Shown here in pieces: positions 25,499 through 33,932 of a stretch of 55,589 bases of DNA. A model generated the notes under the pieces. It made no database searches. It was not told where the DNA came from and saw only the letters and a list, made by a program, of their open reading frames with translations. The stretch is taken from positions 1 to 55,589 of the forward strand of contig JAMOAW010000011.1 of NCBI GenBank assembly GCA_039908535.1, read 5' to 3'. The DNA is from JAMOAW01 sp039908535 (lineage in GTDB: Bacteria; Pseudomonadota; Magnetococcia; Magnetococcales; JADFZT01). Position numbers and translations under genes: made by a program. How positions within the stretch are numbered: the first letter of the stretch is position 1; each line of letters opens with the position of its first letter.

Positions 25499-26314
25499 CT
25501 ACCGCAATGGCTTCCGCCCCACGATGACAAACAAATGATCAACCTTTTGAGCCATTTTTTTGTTTTGATTGAAAAGTCGTCGTAAACGCCATTCTAATCT
25601 CGGACCTAGCCAAGGGCGCCGCAACAAAAGACGCAACCACAATGGTAACTCATCCTTAAACCCCTTATAAGGATGCAAGCCCATCCACTCTTCCACAATA
25701 AAACCTTTATCTGTCATCCATCCAGAAAATTCCTCTGGCGTATACGCAAACGCATAAAAATGCCAATCGGTTAAACGACGTCTATACATACCAAGACGAT
25801 ATTTCCAGCGTCGCAACCAATTAAAATGCAAAATTGTCAAGATCACCACGCCCCCCGGTCGCAATACCCGAAAAGCCTCCGCCAAGGCCTTGTCCGGTCC
25901 CGCATAAAACTCCTGCAACACCCCCTGAGAAAAATAGGCCGCATAATAACCATCCGCTACCTGTAAAGCCGTGATATCCCCTTGCCCAATAGGAATATCT
26001 GGACGGTGCTGAACAATCCAATCGACAGTTTCAGCAGAAAATTCCACCCCACATGCTTGATAACCACGCTGACGCAACGCCAAAACATATTGCCCCAAAC
26101 CACACCCGGCATCCAAAATAATCCCCTCTTTCGGAAGCCATTTGCACAAAATATCCTCCAGCACACCCAATCCCTCTTCTTCCGCCTTCGCCAAGATTTC
26201 CGGGTTTGCGTGTCTGCGCCAGTGTTGATCATAAAAAGGTTCGCTGATCCCTTCATGATAAAGAGCCAACCGACCATTCTCCATACATCGACGCATCACA
26301 GGCAAAACTGTCAT
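25499..26314 (-). CDS. Class I SAM methyltransferase of the glycan operon
   Basis: 271 residues. Motif I is ILDAGCGLGQYVLAL (about residue 66), followed by the acidic end of strand two in GVEFSAETV, GDITALQVADGYYAAYFSQGVLQEF, and LRPGGVVIL after motif III. The C-terminal part is rich in arginine and tryptophan, which may contact a membrane-bound substrate. By context it methylates a sugar or lipid-linked glycan; the acceptor is not known. Its start overlaps the end of the aminotransferase gene by 4 bp. Confidence 0.85.
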   Translation of the reverse strand: MTVLPVMRRCMENGRLALYHEGISEPFYDQHWRRHANPEILAKAEEEGLGVLEDILCKWLPKEGIILDAGCGLGQYVLALRQRGYQACGVEFSAETVDWIVQHRPDIPIGQGDITALQVADGYYAAYFSQGVLQEFYAGPDKALAEAFRVLRPGGVVILTILHFNWLRRWKYRLGMYRRRLTDWHFYAFAYTPEEFSGWMTDKGFIVEEWMGLHPYKGFKDELPLWLRLLLRRPWLGPRLEWRLRRLFNQNKKMAQKVDHLFVIVGRKPLR

Positions 26315-27528
26315 CCCCCTCCCCCAGACATCACTTCATGGAGAGCCGCAGAGAGACCCTTCGGAAAATCCCGCCCAAGAAACTCAAACAAAGGCAATAA
26401 AAAGGTTTGCCGTTGCGCCATCTCGGTGACCGGCAACAAGGGAAACTCAAAACCAGACGGTAAAACAGGCTGACCAGGACCACTCAACGCCTCCAGTCGA
26501 TAGGCCAAATCCAACAAATGGGCCATGCGATGATAGACTCCATATGGATAAGGTTTGGCTCCAATCCCATGCGCATGAAGCCCTTTTAACACCTGCGCAA
26601 CCGTCGGAGCGTTTGGAAAAGAATCATCCACCAACACCGGAAGCCCCAAATAAAAACCACCCCGTTCTGCCCCAGGATGATTTTGAACCGGAAGCAAACC
26701 AGGCACACGAGAAACAACCTCCAAAATTTGTTTGGCCCGCTGCCGCTTTAAAAGATTTTCCCGATCCACATATTCCAAATCCACACTTGCCAAACAAATC
26801 CCTAAAGGATGGGCACGCCGCTTGGTTCCCAGACCAGTTTGCCGCACCTGCGGATAAATACCCGCCTCGATCAAACCATCCAGACGACCAAAATGTCCAT
26901 ATAACATCATCCTATGGTATAAAAAATCCGCATCCGTTACCGCCATGCCCCCCTCACCCGCTGCGATCGGCTTGGAACCCTGAAGGCTAAAACACCCCAC
27001 ATCCCCCCAACTTCCAACTTTACGATCATCCAAAGTAGAACCATGGGCATGGGAGCAATCCTCCACAACTTTTAACTGATGACGCTTGGCTATCGCCATA
27101 ATCCGCCGCATATCATTTGGATTGGCCCACATATGCACCACTAAAATCGCTCGACTGGCAGGGGTGATTTTCCTTTCCAAATCCTCAGGATCCATCGTAA
27201 GGGTTCGTGAGTCGATATCCACCAATACCGGTTTTGCTCCCGCCTGATGAATGATGCCCAAAGAGAGATGAATCGTATAACCAGGCGTCAACACCTCATC
27301 CCCAGGTCGCACCCCAACTGCAAACAGAGCCGCCTCTAAACTGGACGTGCCATTACAAAACGAAACCCCGTAGGATCGTCCAACCCAACGGGCAAAAGAG
27401 GCCTCAAAGGCGATGACAAAATCAGGATAGGCGGTCACCTCGCCCTTGATCACCGCTTGACCCAACCGCCACAACTTACGCAACATTTTACGCCGATAAT
27501 AGGGCAATCTATCTCTGGGACGAAACAT
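26311..27528 (-). CDS. DegT/DnrJ/EryC1-family sugar aminotransferase
   Basis: 405 residues. A PLP-dependent fold-type I enzyme that typically aminates keto-sugar nucleotides, placing an amino sugar in the exported glycan. Visible landmarks are SFCNGTSSLEAALFAVGVRPGDEVLTP, VEDCSHAHGSTLDDRKVGS with the PLP-contacting Asp, and CFSLQGSKPIAAGEGG with the Schiff-base lysine; contrast the lysine-less paralogue at 15809-16795. It is 7 bp downstream of the radical SAM gene and overlaps the methyltransferase gene by 4 bp, so the three probably act on the same precursor. Substrate specificity cannot be read. Confidence 0.9.
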   Translation of the reverse strand: MFRPRDRLPYYRRKMLRKLWRLGQAVIKGEVTAYPDFVIAFEASFARWVGRSYGVSFCNGTSSLEAALFAVGVRPGDEVLTPGYTIHLSLGIIHQAGAKPVLVDIDSRTLTMDPEDLERKITPASRAILVVHMWANPNDMRRIMAIAKRHQLKVVEDCSHAHGSTLDDRKVGSWGDVGCFSLQGSKPIAAGEGGMAVTDADFLYHRMMLYGHFGRLDGLIEAGIYPQVRQTGLGTKRRAHPLGICLASVDLEYVDRENLLKRQRAKQILEVVSRVPGLLPVQNHPGAERGGFYLGLPVLVDDSFPNAPTVAQVLKGLHAHGIGAKPYPYGVYHRMAHLLDLAYRLEALSGPGQPVLPSGFEFPLLPVTEMAQRQTFLLPLFEFLGRDFPKGLSAALHEVMSGGGG

Positions 27529-27535
27529 CCTCTTT

Positions 27536-28480
27536 CTATCCTCTCTCCTGTGAGGTTAAACCATACTCAGCAAAAATCTCCCCGGTCACCCCTTTAGAAT
27601 CACACTGGGCACAAGTAGGTTTACAATGCCTATTTCCATCCAACAAAGCCAATCGAACCCTCTGGTACTCCTCATTATGCCAAATAGAATAAATGGAATC
27701 CTCCCCAACGCGACCCATTTGAACTTGAATCAAGGCATCCTCACCACACAATCCCACCTGCCCCTCCGAACCAATGATCATATGTTCAAAAGGACGCAAA
27801 CAAGGTTTATGCAAAGTTTCTTTGATACCAGGATGATTGGGAGAACTCCCCGCACGGGCACCCATCACAATCTCCCTAGAACGCAATTGCACGATCACTC
27901 GATCATAAAAACGTTTTCCATCAAAATGACCACGAAAACGACGGACACCCTGCAAACCATCCAAAACCTTTTGCACACTCTCCCCATGTCGTCCCGCAAG
28001 CACATCGGCTTCGGTTTGATAATCGTTGACATAAAGCATATCCAACCCCTGTTCGAAAAGCATCATCAACTTTTCCAGGGTCAATTTACGCCCGTTGGTC
28101 TTCAATTCCAAATAGGCATACGGTAATAAACGCCGGGCCTGACCAACAATGGCAAAAATGCGCTCATCCAGGAGAGGCTCATTGGTATGATAAAAAGAGA
28201 GACGATTTGAATAACGTAACTGGGCCAACTCGTTTAAAATTTTATCAATCAATCCATCATCCATCAACACATCTGGACGCGGATCGGTATGAATTGAGGC
28301 AATACAATATTCACATTGTCCATTGCAACGCGAACGTGTCTCTAAGGCAATCACCCGAGGCAATGGGAGTTCCCCTTGCGCCAATTTTTGACGTAAAATC
28401 TCCCGCAACCGATCCAAACGATTCATCTGGGTTGTATCGAAAGAGCGACCTCTAAAAAATTTTTTTAGCCAATTCAACAT
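27536..28480 (-). CDS. Radical SAM/SPASM-domain protein of the glycan operon
   Basis: 314 residues from ATG 28480; the frame runs 34 codons further upstream through repeat DNA and is trimmed. The radical SAM cluster motif CNGQCEYC (CX3CX2C) is near residue 56. The C-terminal SPASM-type region has CLRPFEHMIIGSEGQVGLC, then HCKPTCAQC, providing cysteines for an auxiliary cluster. Such proteins modify peptides or sugars by radical chemistry; related ones in polysaccharide loci are annotated only as radical SAM/SPASM. Partners by context are the aminotransferase and methyltransferase immediately downstream. Confidence 0.87.
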   Translation of the reverse strand: MLNWLKKFFRGRSFDTTQMNRLDRLREILRQKLAQGELPLPRVIALETRSRCNGQCEYCIASIHTDPRPDVLMDDGLIDKILNELAQLRYSNRLSFYHTNEPLLDERIFAIVGQARRLLPYAYLELKTNGRKLTLEKLMMLFEQGLDMLYVNDYQTEADVLAGRHGESVQKVLDGLQGVRRFRGHFDGKRFYDRVIVQLRSREIVMGARAGSSPNHPGIKETLHKPCLRPFEHMIIGSEGQVGLCGEDALIQVQMGRVGEDSIYSIWHNEEYQRVRLALLDGNRHCKPTCAQCDSKGVTGEIFAEYGLTSQERG

Positions 28481-28513
28481 AAAATTCCACCACAAATGCC
28501 TCAGGAAAAGATC

Positions 28514-28723
28514 GTAACCGTTCAGATAAAAAAAATCAAAAATAAGACCTTGGGGGATTGCATCCCCCAACCCCCCTGCCATTTGAAGAAAGCAAAACCG
28601 AATTCAAAAGCAAAGTCAAAACCCTGGGGGCAATCCCCCAGACCCCTTTTTTTTATTAATATATGAACGGTTACGCCAAAGCAATAAATCATTGAGTTTC
28701 ATTTTACTTCGGTGAACGGTTAC
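28514..28723 (+). mobile_element. 210-bp MITE-like element with GTAACCGTTCA termini and 8-bp target duplication
   Basis: The left end GTAACCGTTCA (28514-28524) is inverted at the right end as TGAACGGTTAC (28713-28723). It is flanked by the direct repeat AAAAGATC at 28506-28513 and 28724-28731. The interior (about 28536-28650) is the type-B palindromic core: AAGACCTTGG, ATTGCATCCCCCAACCCCCC, AGCAAAACCG and CCTGGGGGCAATCCCCCAG. A second internal TGAACGGTTACG lies at 28664-28675. GTAA ends with 8-bp duplications match what is known of IS66-family elements. It has no coding capacity and lies inside the glycan operon. Confidence 0.85.
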
Positions 28724-28768
28724 AAAAGATCAACGTTAAAACAATCAAAAACGCATGAATGACATAGA

Positions 28769-29938
28769 TCAATCACACCCTAAAACACCTTGCTGACAAA
28801 CAAACTGAAGAATATTCTTCACGCGCATATCCCAACTATACGACTGAACATCGTTCCACGCCGCCTCGGCCAACTGATGACTCAACTCTGGGTTGGATAA
28901 TAACTGCGCAATCGCATCTGCCAAGAGGCCACCATCCTCTGGAGGCACCAGCCATGCATTTTTATGATGGCTTAAAATCACCTTTAAAGCGGGTAAATCG
29001 GTCGCAATAATCGGTCGTTTTGCGGCCATATATTCAAACATTTTTAGAGGAGACATCCATTCTGCCGTGGGACAGCGTTGACTATAAGGCATCAACAATA
29101 CATCCGCCGCCCACAACATAAGAGGCACCTCATTATTTTGGACAAAACCCTTAAATTGAATATTTCCAACTCCCTGACTCTCTGCCTGATTTCGCCATCC
29201 TTTAAGGTGTTGCGGGTATCCTCCAACCAACAAAAAATCCACCCATGGCAACCTACCGGCCGCCACCAAAATATCCTCAATCCCACGACCTTCATACAGA
29301 TGCCCCACATAGACAGCCAACGGCCTATCGGGATTTAACGCCAATTGCTTTTTGGCCTCTACTACAGAAAATGCGTTTTGAAACCGATCCAAATCTACCC
29401 CATCCGGTTGCACCAATATTTTTTCCTCTGGCAATCCAGCCTGTCGATATCGTTGGGCCAAAGGTTCCGAAATCGTCACCAATGCCAAAAAATGGGGATG
29501 ACTCATCTGTTGATAAAGAAGCGGTTTATCCAATTCATCGCCAGGGGGACTATGGCTCTCCACAATGGTTGGTATACCCAAGGGCAAAGAAAACAGCGGC
29601 AATAGATTGGTTCGGGTATAGATTAAATCCACCCCCCGACGGGCACAACGCCGCGCGGCCAATCGATAAAAAATAGATCTCAACCAAAGATATTTCGCAC
29701 TCTCCAAACGATTAAAAGGATAGGCTCGCACTGGAAAGGGGTGCGATAAACCAAAATATTGCTCTAAATTGGCCCGCTGTAGCGGAAAATAGTGGTCGTG
29801 TCGAACATTGGTAATCATTTCAAAATCATCAGAGGCCCGCGCCCAAGCCTGCGCATTTTTCATCACCTGTACCGCATGGGCGCGAAGATTGTCCGGCAAA
29901 TCCAAATCCACCACATAGGCACTGCGCAACCCCTTCAT
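28769..29938 (-). CDS. Family-4 (GT-B) glycosyltransferase
   Basis: 389 residues. The N-terminal acceptor domain is followed by LAVYVGHLYEGRGIEDILVA, then IQFKGFVQNNEVPLMLWAADVLLMPYS and MSPLKMFEYMAAKRPIIATDLPAL, in which the E of FEYMA corresponds to the second glutamate of the GT4 E-x7-E motif. It transfers a sugar from an activated donor at the inner membrane. It overlaps the upstream propeller gene by 4 bp and is separated from the downstream radical SAM gene by the MITE-like element. Confidence 0.9.
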   Translation of the reverse strand: MKGLRSAYVVDLDLPDNLRAHAVQVMKNAQAWARASDDFEMITNVRHDHYFPLQRANLEQYFGLSHPFPVRAYPFNRLESAKYLWLRSIFYRLAARRCARRGVDLIYTRTNLLPLFSLPLGIPTIVESHSPPGDELDKPLLYQQMSHPHFLALVTISEPLAQRYRQAGLPEEKILVQPDGVDLDRFQNAFSVVEAKKQLALNPDRPLAVYVGHLYEGRGIEDILVAAGRLPWVDFLLVGGYPQHLKGWRNQAESQGVGNIQFKGFVQNNEVPLMLWAADVLLMPYSQRCPTAEWMSPLKMFEYMAAKRPIIATDLPALKVILSHHKNAWLVPPEDGGLLADAIAQLLSNPELSHQLAEAAWNDVQSYSWDMRVKNILQFVCQQGVLGCD

Positions 29939-30900
29939 AGGTGCCTCCCAAACGAACGATCTAGCCTGGAACGGTCAAAAACAGTTTCAGCAATCCGGTT
30001 ATGATGGTCTATAGAACGACCCGAATACCACAAACGCACGTGCTTCTTTTCCCAAACAAAAGTCGACCGATACAACGTTTGTTTTGCCCAGTCGGGTGCC
30101 TTACCAACGCCTAGCAACGGACAACGCCCTGTACGCCATGCAACCCCATCCCCACTCTCCGCCCAAAAAAGCAGATTCGGCCCCCCCTGCGGACGTATAC
30201 ACTGAGCCACCATGCCATATTTACTCTCTACCGAATCCCAAACCACATCCAGATGCGAAGGCATATATCCAGGCTGACAAAATTGGACCTCTTGAGGAGA
30301 ACTCCACTCCACCCCATTGGAAGAGTCGCGCATTTCTAGCACCGCTCCATCGGTCACATTGACACTCCACATACATAGACCACCCCCAGGCACAACCACC
30401 AAAGCAGGAGAACGAATTTTTTGATAGGGAAGCGTCAAAATTGTTTCAGGAGGCGTCCAAACCAAACCATCCTGAGAACAGATCCGCTTTAAATATTGAA
30501 CCTCACCCCGCAAGGTATGCAGATAATAAATCCATAAGCCATCGGTCTGGGGATGGTAAATCATGTCCGGGTCGGCATGAAATCCCTTTTCAGGGGTCGC
30601 CACCAAAGGATTCATCCCCCCCACAGGAACCTGCCACGAAATCCCATCGTTACTAACCAAAACCGAAGGATTTTCTAATGTTTCATCCAAAAAAGGATAG
30701 GGAGTCATCACCATCCAATAACGAAATCCATGCCAAGGATTCGCAAAACAGACCACATCGGGATGGGTCGCTTGGTTACTCCCATCATAAGTAGGAATGT
30801 CCAAAGGGGTTGGACTATGTTGAATCAATGCGGGCCAAAACATCCGCTGAGCAAACAAACGTTGCATCCCCTCCTTGACCCTATGCAAACGCCACCACAT
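29935..30900 (-). CDS. Five-bladed beta-propeller protein, GH43/GH32-like
   Basis: 321 residues without a signal peptide. Repeated patterns of glycosidase-type five-bladed propellers are seen: NPWHGFRYWMVMTPYPF, NPSVLVSNDGISWQVP, HADPDMIYHPQTDGLWIYYL, GLVWTPPETILTLPYQKIRSPAL and VRLWYSGRS. The acidic residue in HADPDM is at the place of a catalytic Asp in GH43-like folds, but the full catalytic triad cannot be assigned by eye. Being cytoplasmic and in a glycan operon, it may act in glycan assembly rather than in degradation. The start 14 bp after the methyltransferase gene fits an operon. Confidence 0.65.
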   Translation of the reverse strand: MWWRLHRVKEGMQRLFAQRMFWPALIQHSPTPLDIPTYDGSNQATHPDVVCFANPWHGFRYWMVMTPYPFLDETLENPSVLVSNDGISWQVPVGGMNPLVATPEKGFHADPDMIYHPQTDGLWIYYLHTLRGEVQYLKRICSQDGLVWTPPETILTLPYQKIRSPALVVVPGGGLCMWSVNVTDGAVLEMRDSSNGVEWSSPQEVQFCQPGYMPSHLDVVWDSVESKYGMVAQCIRPQGGPNLLFWAESGDGVAWRTGRCPLLGVGKAPDWAKQTLYRSTFVWEKKHVRLWYSGRSIDHHNRIAETVFDRSRLDRSFGRHL

Positions 30901-30914
30901 CCGCGATTCTCCGT

Positions 30915-31721
30915 CTAATCCCCGCGCTTACGACAAAATAGCGTCATCACCGTCCGCGTGGAACCAGGAAACAACAGACGAGCCCCCCCAAACAACAACT
31001 GGGCCAGCAAACGGCTATCCATCAACCGATCCAACCCTCCCCCTCCCCATGCCACCCCCCGCAGCCAATACACCATCAACCAACGGCTCCACGAATGTTG
31101 GGCAAAGGTCAACATCAACCGCCATTTGATTGTTCGACACGCCACAGGGGCAATCGCTCCAGAGACAATCCCACCGACCACACGCTCTTGATAGCCAAAC
31201 CAATTCCGTATTTGACCCAAAAAATGACCAACCCATAAATGAATTTTCGCATGATGATATTGAATTTCTTCAATATCAAACCCAGGGTGCAATAAGGCCA
31301 AAACTCTTGACTCAGGAACAAAATTTTTGCGACAGCAGATCCAAACCGAAAGACAAAACCATCCTCCTGGTCGCAACAGACGGGCAATTTCCAAAAATTC
31401 ACGTGGTCTATCCCCATCCGCCACATGTCCCAACACCTCCAAACAGACGATACCGTCAAACGTTCCATCTGCAAACGGCAATTTTGGCCAACCCGCCCGC
31501 AAAACACGGCCACCGGGGACGGTTTGCAACGCCTGCAAGGCTGGATCGGCAAACGGTTCGGCCCCCACCATCATCGGGGCAAAACCACCCCCTAATTCGG
31601 CCAAAAACCCACCCGATCCACATCCCAAATCTAAAATCCGCTCTCCCCCCTGACCGCGTTTACGAACCAAACGGGCAATCTCACGAAAACGGGCCTGATG
31701 TGCACCTATAACCCCCATCAA
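30915..31721 (-). CDS. Class I SAM methyltransferase of the glycan operon
   Basis: 268 residues. Motif I is ILDLGCGSGGFLAEL (about residue 29), then VGAEPFADPAL, LPFADGTFDGIVCLEVLGHV and LLRPGGWFCLSVW, all typical of the Methyltransf_11/23 class. The C-terminal third is basic and hydrophobic and may associate with the membrane. It overlaps the upstream gene by 4 bp. The likely role is methylation of a sugar hydroxyl or a chain end, which in some ABC-exported O-antigens ends elongation; whether that applies here is inference. Confidence 0.85.
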   Translation of the reverse strand: MMGVIGAHQARFREIARLVRKRGQGGERILDLGCGSGGFLAELGGGFAPMMVGAEPFADPALQALQTVPGGRVLRAGWPKLPFADGTFDGIVCLEVLGHVADGDRPREFLEIARLLRPGGWFCLSVWICCRKNFVPESRVLALLHPGFDIEEIQYHHAKIHLWVGHFLGQIRNWFGYQERVVGGIVSGAIAPVACRTIKWRLMLTFAQHSWSRWLMVYWLRGVAWGGGGLDRLMDSRLLAQLLFGGARLLFPGSTRTVMTLFCRKRGD

Positions 31722-32725
31722 CCGCCAGGAGAACGCGCCAACGCATGAATGGCCGCCCCCTGCTCCATAGGATAAAAAAAACCAAGGTCCATCTGCCCCA
31801 ATATATTCTCAAAATTCATATCGTATTCAATAATTTCTGTTGAATCATGGGTACGACGTAACCGGGTCGATCCAATGAGAAACGATTGCCCCGTATAACA
31901 CAAACCGCGAATAAATCTCGGTGCAGGTTGCACAGAGCGAGAACAAATGGTTCCATCTGGCTCCCGCCAAGCCACGCTATTGCCTTCGCTCTCCGTGACA
32001 TAAAACCGCCCCCCCACAAACTCCCCATCATGCATCCCTTTAAATCCTCCTGGTTGCACAAAAAAATCGGCCTGCCGACTCTCAGGATCCAAACAAATGA
32101 CCGAACTGCTCCCCCCATCAAACCAACCCTTGGTGTCAAGATAGAGTTTGCCCTCGTACCAAGTAACATCGTTTAAATGGTGCCGATGCCACATCGACCG
32201 ACCTTTATGCAGATGTCGATATTCATTTTTTTCTTGGAAACGTGCCTGTGGTGAGGGAGGAACCCGTTGTTTACGCAACCGTCCCAGCCATCGCATCCAG
32301 GTTGAAGGGATTCCATAGGCCAAAATCTTCTCATCTGGTCCCCAACGCCATAGGGTTTCCAGACTTTCGGCACTCAAACACAACAGTGCCTCAATAGCGG
32401 TGGAGGTCACCCAAAGATAGTGCCCATCGGTGGCTATGCCATGCAAATCCGCCATCCAGGGAGAAGAGACCGCATTGACAATTTCAAATCGATCATAATC
32501 CACCTCCAGGATAAAATTCCAAAAAGCCACGAAAACCCGCTTCCCGATATGACACACCCCACCCGTCAACGGACCCATAAAGGCCTCACCACAACGAAAA
32601 GAGGCCGAAGGAATACGCAACGTGCGGATAACCCTCTTCTGGGTCCAATCTATTTCCGCCAGCACGCCAAAAGCATGATGACTCACCTCATAATGCTCTG
32701 GCTTTAAGGTCACCAATACATTCAA
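31718..32725 (-). CDS. Predicted beta-propeller protein of unknown function in the glycan operon
   Basis: 335 residues, no signal peptide or membrane segment. It shows repeated strand-rich modules (GKRVFVAFWNFILEVDY, HGIATDGHYLWVTSTAIEALL, NDVTWYEGKLYLDT, HDGEFVGGRFYVTES, IRGLCYTGQSFLIGSTR) spaced 45-60 residues apart, as in a six- or seven-bladed propeller. I do not recognise a named family. It overlaps genes on both sides by 4 bp, so it is an integral part of the operon, next to the ABC ATPase. It may bind glycan or act as a scaffold. Confidence 0.7.
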   Translation of the reverse strand: MNVLVTLKPEHYEVSHHAFGVLAEIDWTQKRVIRTLRIPSASFRCGEAFMGPLTGGVCHIGKRVFVAFWNFILEVDYDRFEIVNAVSSPWMADLHGIATDGHYLWVTSTAIEALLCLSAESLETLWRWGPDEKILAYGIPSTWMRWLGRLRKQRVPPSPQARFQEKNEYRHLHKGRSMWHRHHLNDVTWYEGKLYLDTKGWFDGGSSSVICLDPESRQADFFVQPGGFKGMHDGEFVGGRFYVTESEGNSVAWREPDGTICSRSVQPAPRFIRGLCYTGQSFLIGSTRLRRTHDSTEIIEYDMNFENILGQMDLGFFYPMEQGAAIHALARSPGG

Positions 32726-33930
32726 TCGTCCATCCCTTTTGCCAATTGCCGGAAGGCCATTTCAGGTTGATATAACCCGCGATAGAGGGTATCTCCTTCC
32801 ACCTGGAAACGCAGGGCATTATTCATCCGAAACCCTTTTTGTTGCATCACCCCACTCGACATGCCAATGCGAACCGCATACCCTCCGGCTTTCAATCGCA
32901 ACTGCCGCCAAAGAATTTCAAAATGATGCAGGCCAACCGCCAAGCCGAGCAGGTCGATGGATTCAAAAACAACGGCCACGGCCTCGACAGATTCCAATAA
33001 AGAGACATGGAGCGTCACATCCCCCATGGGTTCGGTCACACGAAAGGAGATCCGTAAACGGGCATCTTCGCCTTGCACCAAACACACCACACAGCGATTA
33101 TCCTCCCCCACAAAGGCCACTTTTTGCAAAGAAATCCCTAAAAAATCGAATTGATCATTGGATTCCGACTGTCCAGTTACCGAAGAGAGCTGTTTTTCAT
33201 AAAGGGCGACCCCCTCTTCGGTATCGCCCAAAAAAATCGGCCGACCTTTGTCCAACACCAATACCCGATCACACATACGCCGAACACGATGCATATTATG
33301 CGACACAAACAACGTACACCGCCCGCGAGAACGCAAGGCTTCCAGATGTTCCATACATTTATTGTGGAAGCTTAAATCACCCACAGCCAATACCTCATCC
33401 ATGAGCAAAATTTCGGCATTGACATGCACCCCAACCGCAAACCCCAAACGCACCATCATTCCGCTAGAATACATGCGCACGGGACGGTCCAACCACTCTC
33501 CGAGTTCACAAAACGCTTCGATCAAGCCCATTTTTTCTTGGATTTGTTTTCTAGAAAGACCCACCACACTCCCAAGGAGCCGAATATTTTCCCGACCGGT
33601 CAACTCCATATGGACCCCGGCATTGAGTTCGATCATCGGAAACATACTGCCATGGATAGAGATGTGACCGTGGGTGGGTGGGGTGACCCCTGCGAGCAAC
33701 TTGAGCATGGTCGATTTACCCGATCCATTGCGACCGATCAACCCCAAAGTTTCTCCTGGTTGCACATCAAAAGAGACCCCTTGTAACGCCCAAGGCAATC
33801 CATCATTTTCCCAATAGGGCCAACCACATTTTTTTTTAATCTGCCGCCAACCGCGATTTATAGCTGGTAATAAAGGCAGTCCATACCGTTTCCAAACCCC
33901 TTGCACCCGAATGACCGCCGTCTGTGCCAT
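32722..33930 (-). CDS. Polysaccharide ABC transporter ATPase with C-terminal Wzt-like domain
   Basis: 402 residues from ATG 33930, two bases after the permease stop; the longer frame is rejected. Residues about 1-245 are an ABC ATPase: Walker A GLIGRNGSGKSTML, signature YSSGMMVRLGFAVG, Walker B ILLMDEVLAVGD and the switch His in LFVSHNMHRV. Residues about 250-400 form a beta-rich extension like the Wzt C-terminal domain, which in O9a-type systems recognises the modified chain end. With the permease at 33933-34748 it makes a Wzm/Wzt-type exporter for an undecaprenyl-linked polysaccharide. Confidence 0.92.
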   Translation of the reverse strand: MAQTAVIRVQGVWKRYGLPLLPAINRGWRQIKKKCGWPYWENDGLPWALQGVSFDVQPGETLGLIGRNGSGKSTMLKLLAGVTPPTHGHISIHGSMFPMIELNAGVHMELTGRENIRLLGSVVGLSRKQIQEKMGLIEAFCELGEWLDRPVRMYSSGMMVRLGFAVGVHVNAEILLMDEVLAVGDLSFHNKCMEHLEALRSRGRCTLFVSHNMHRVRRMCDRVLVLDKGRPIFLGDTEEGVALYEKQLSSVTGQSESNDQFDFLGISLQKVAFVGEDNRCVVCLVQGEDARLRISFRVTEPMGDVTLHVSLLESVEAVAVVFESIDLLGLAVGLHHFEILWRQLRLKAGGYAVRIGMSSGVMQQKGFRMNNALRFQVEGDTLYRGLYQPEMAFRQLAKGMDD

Positions 33931-33932
33931 GA

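Noticed and set aside
28481..28582. 34-codon N-terminal extension of the radical SAM protein
   Set aside because: It is translated partly from the MITE and carries no family similarity; ATG 28480 gives a normal start.
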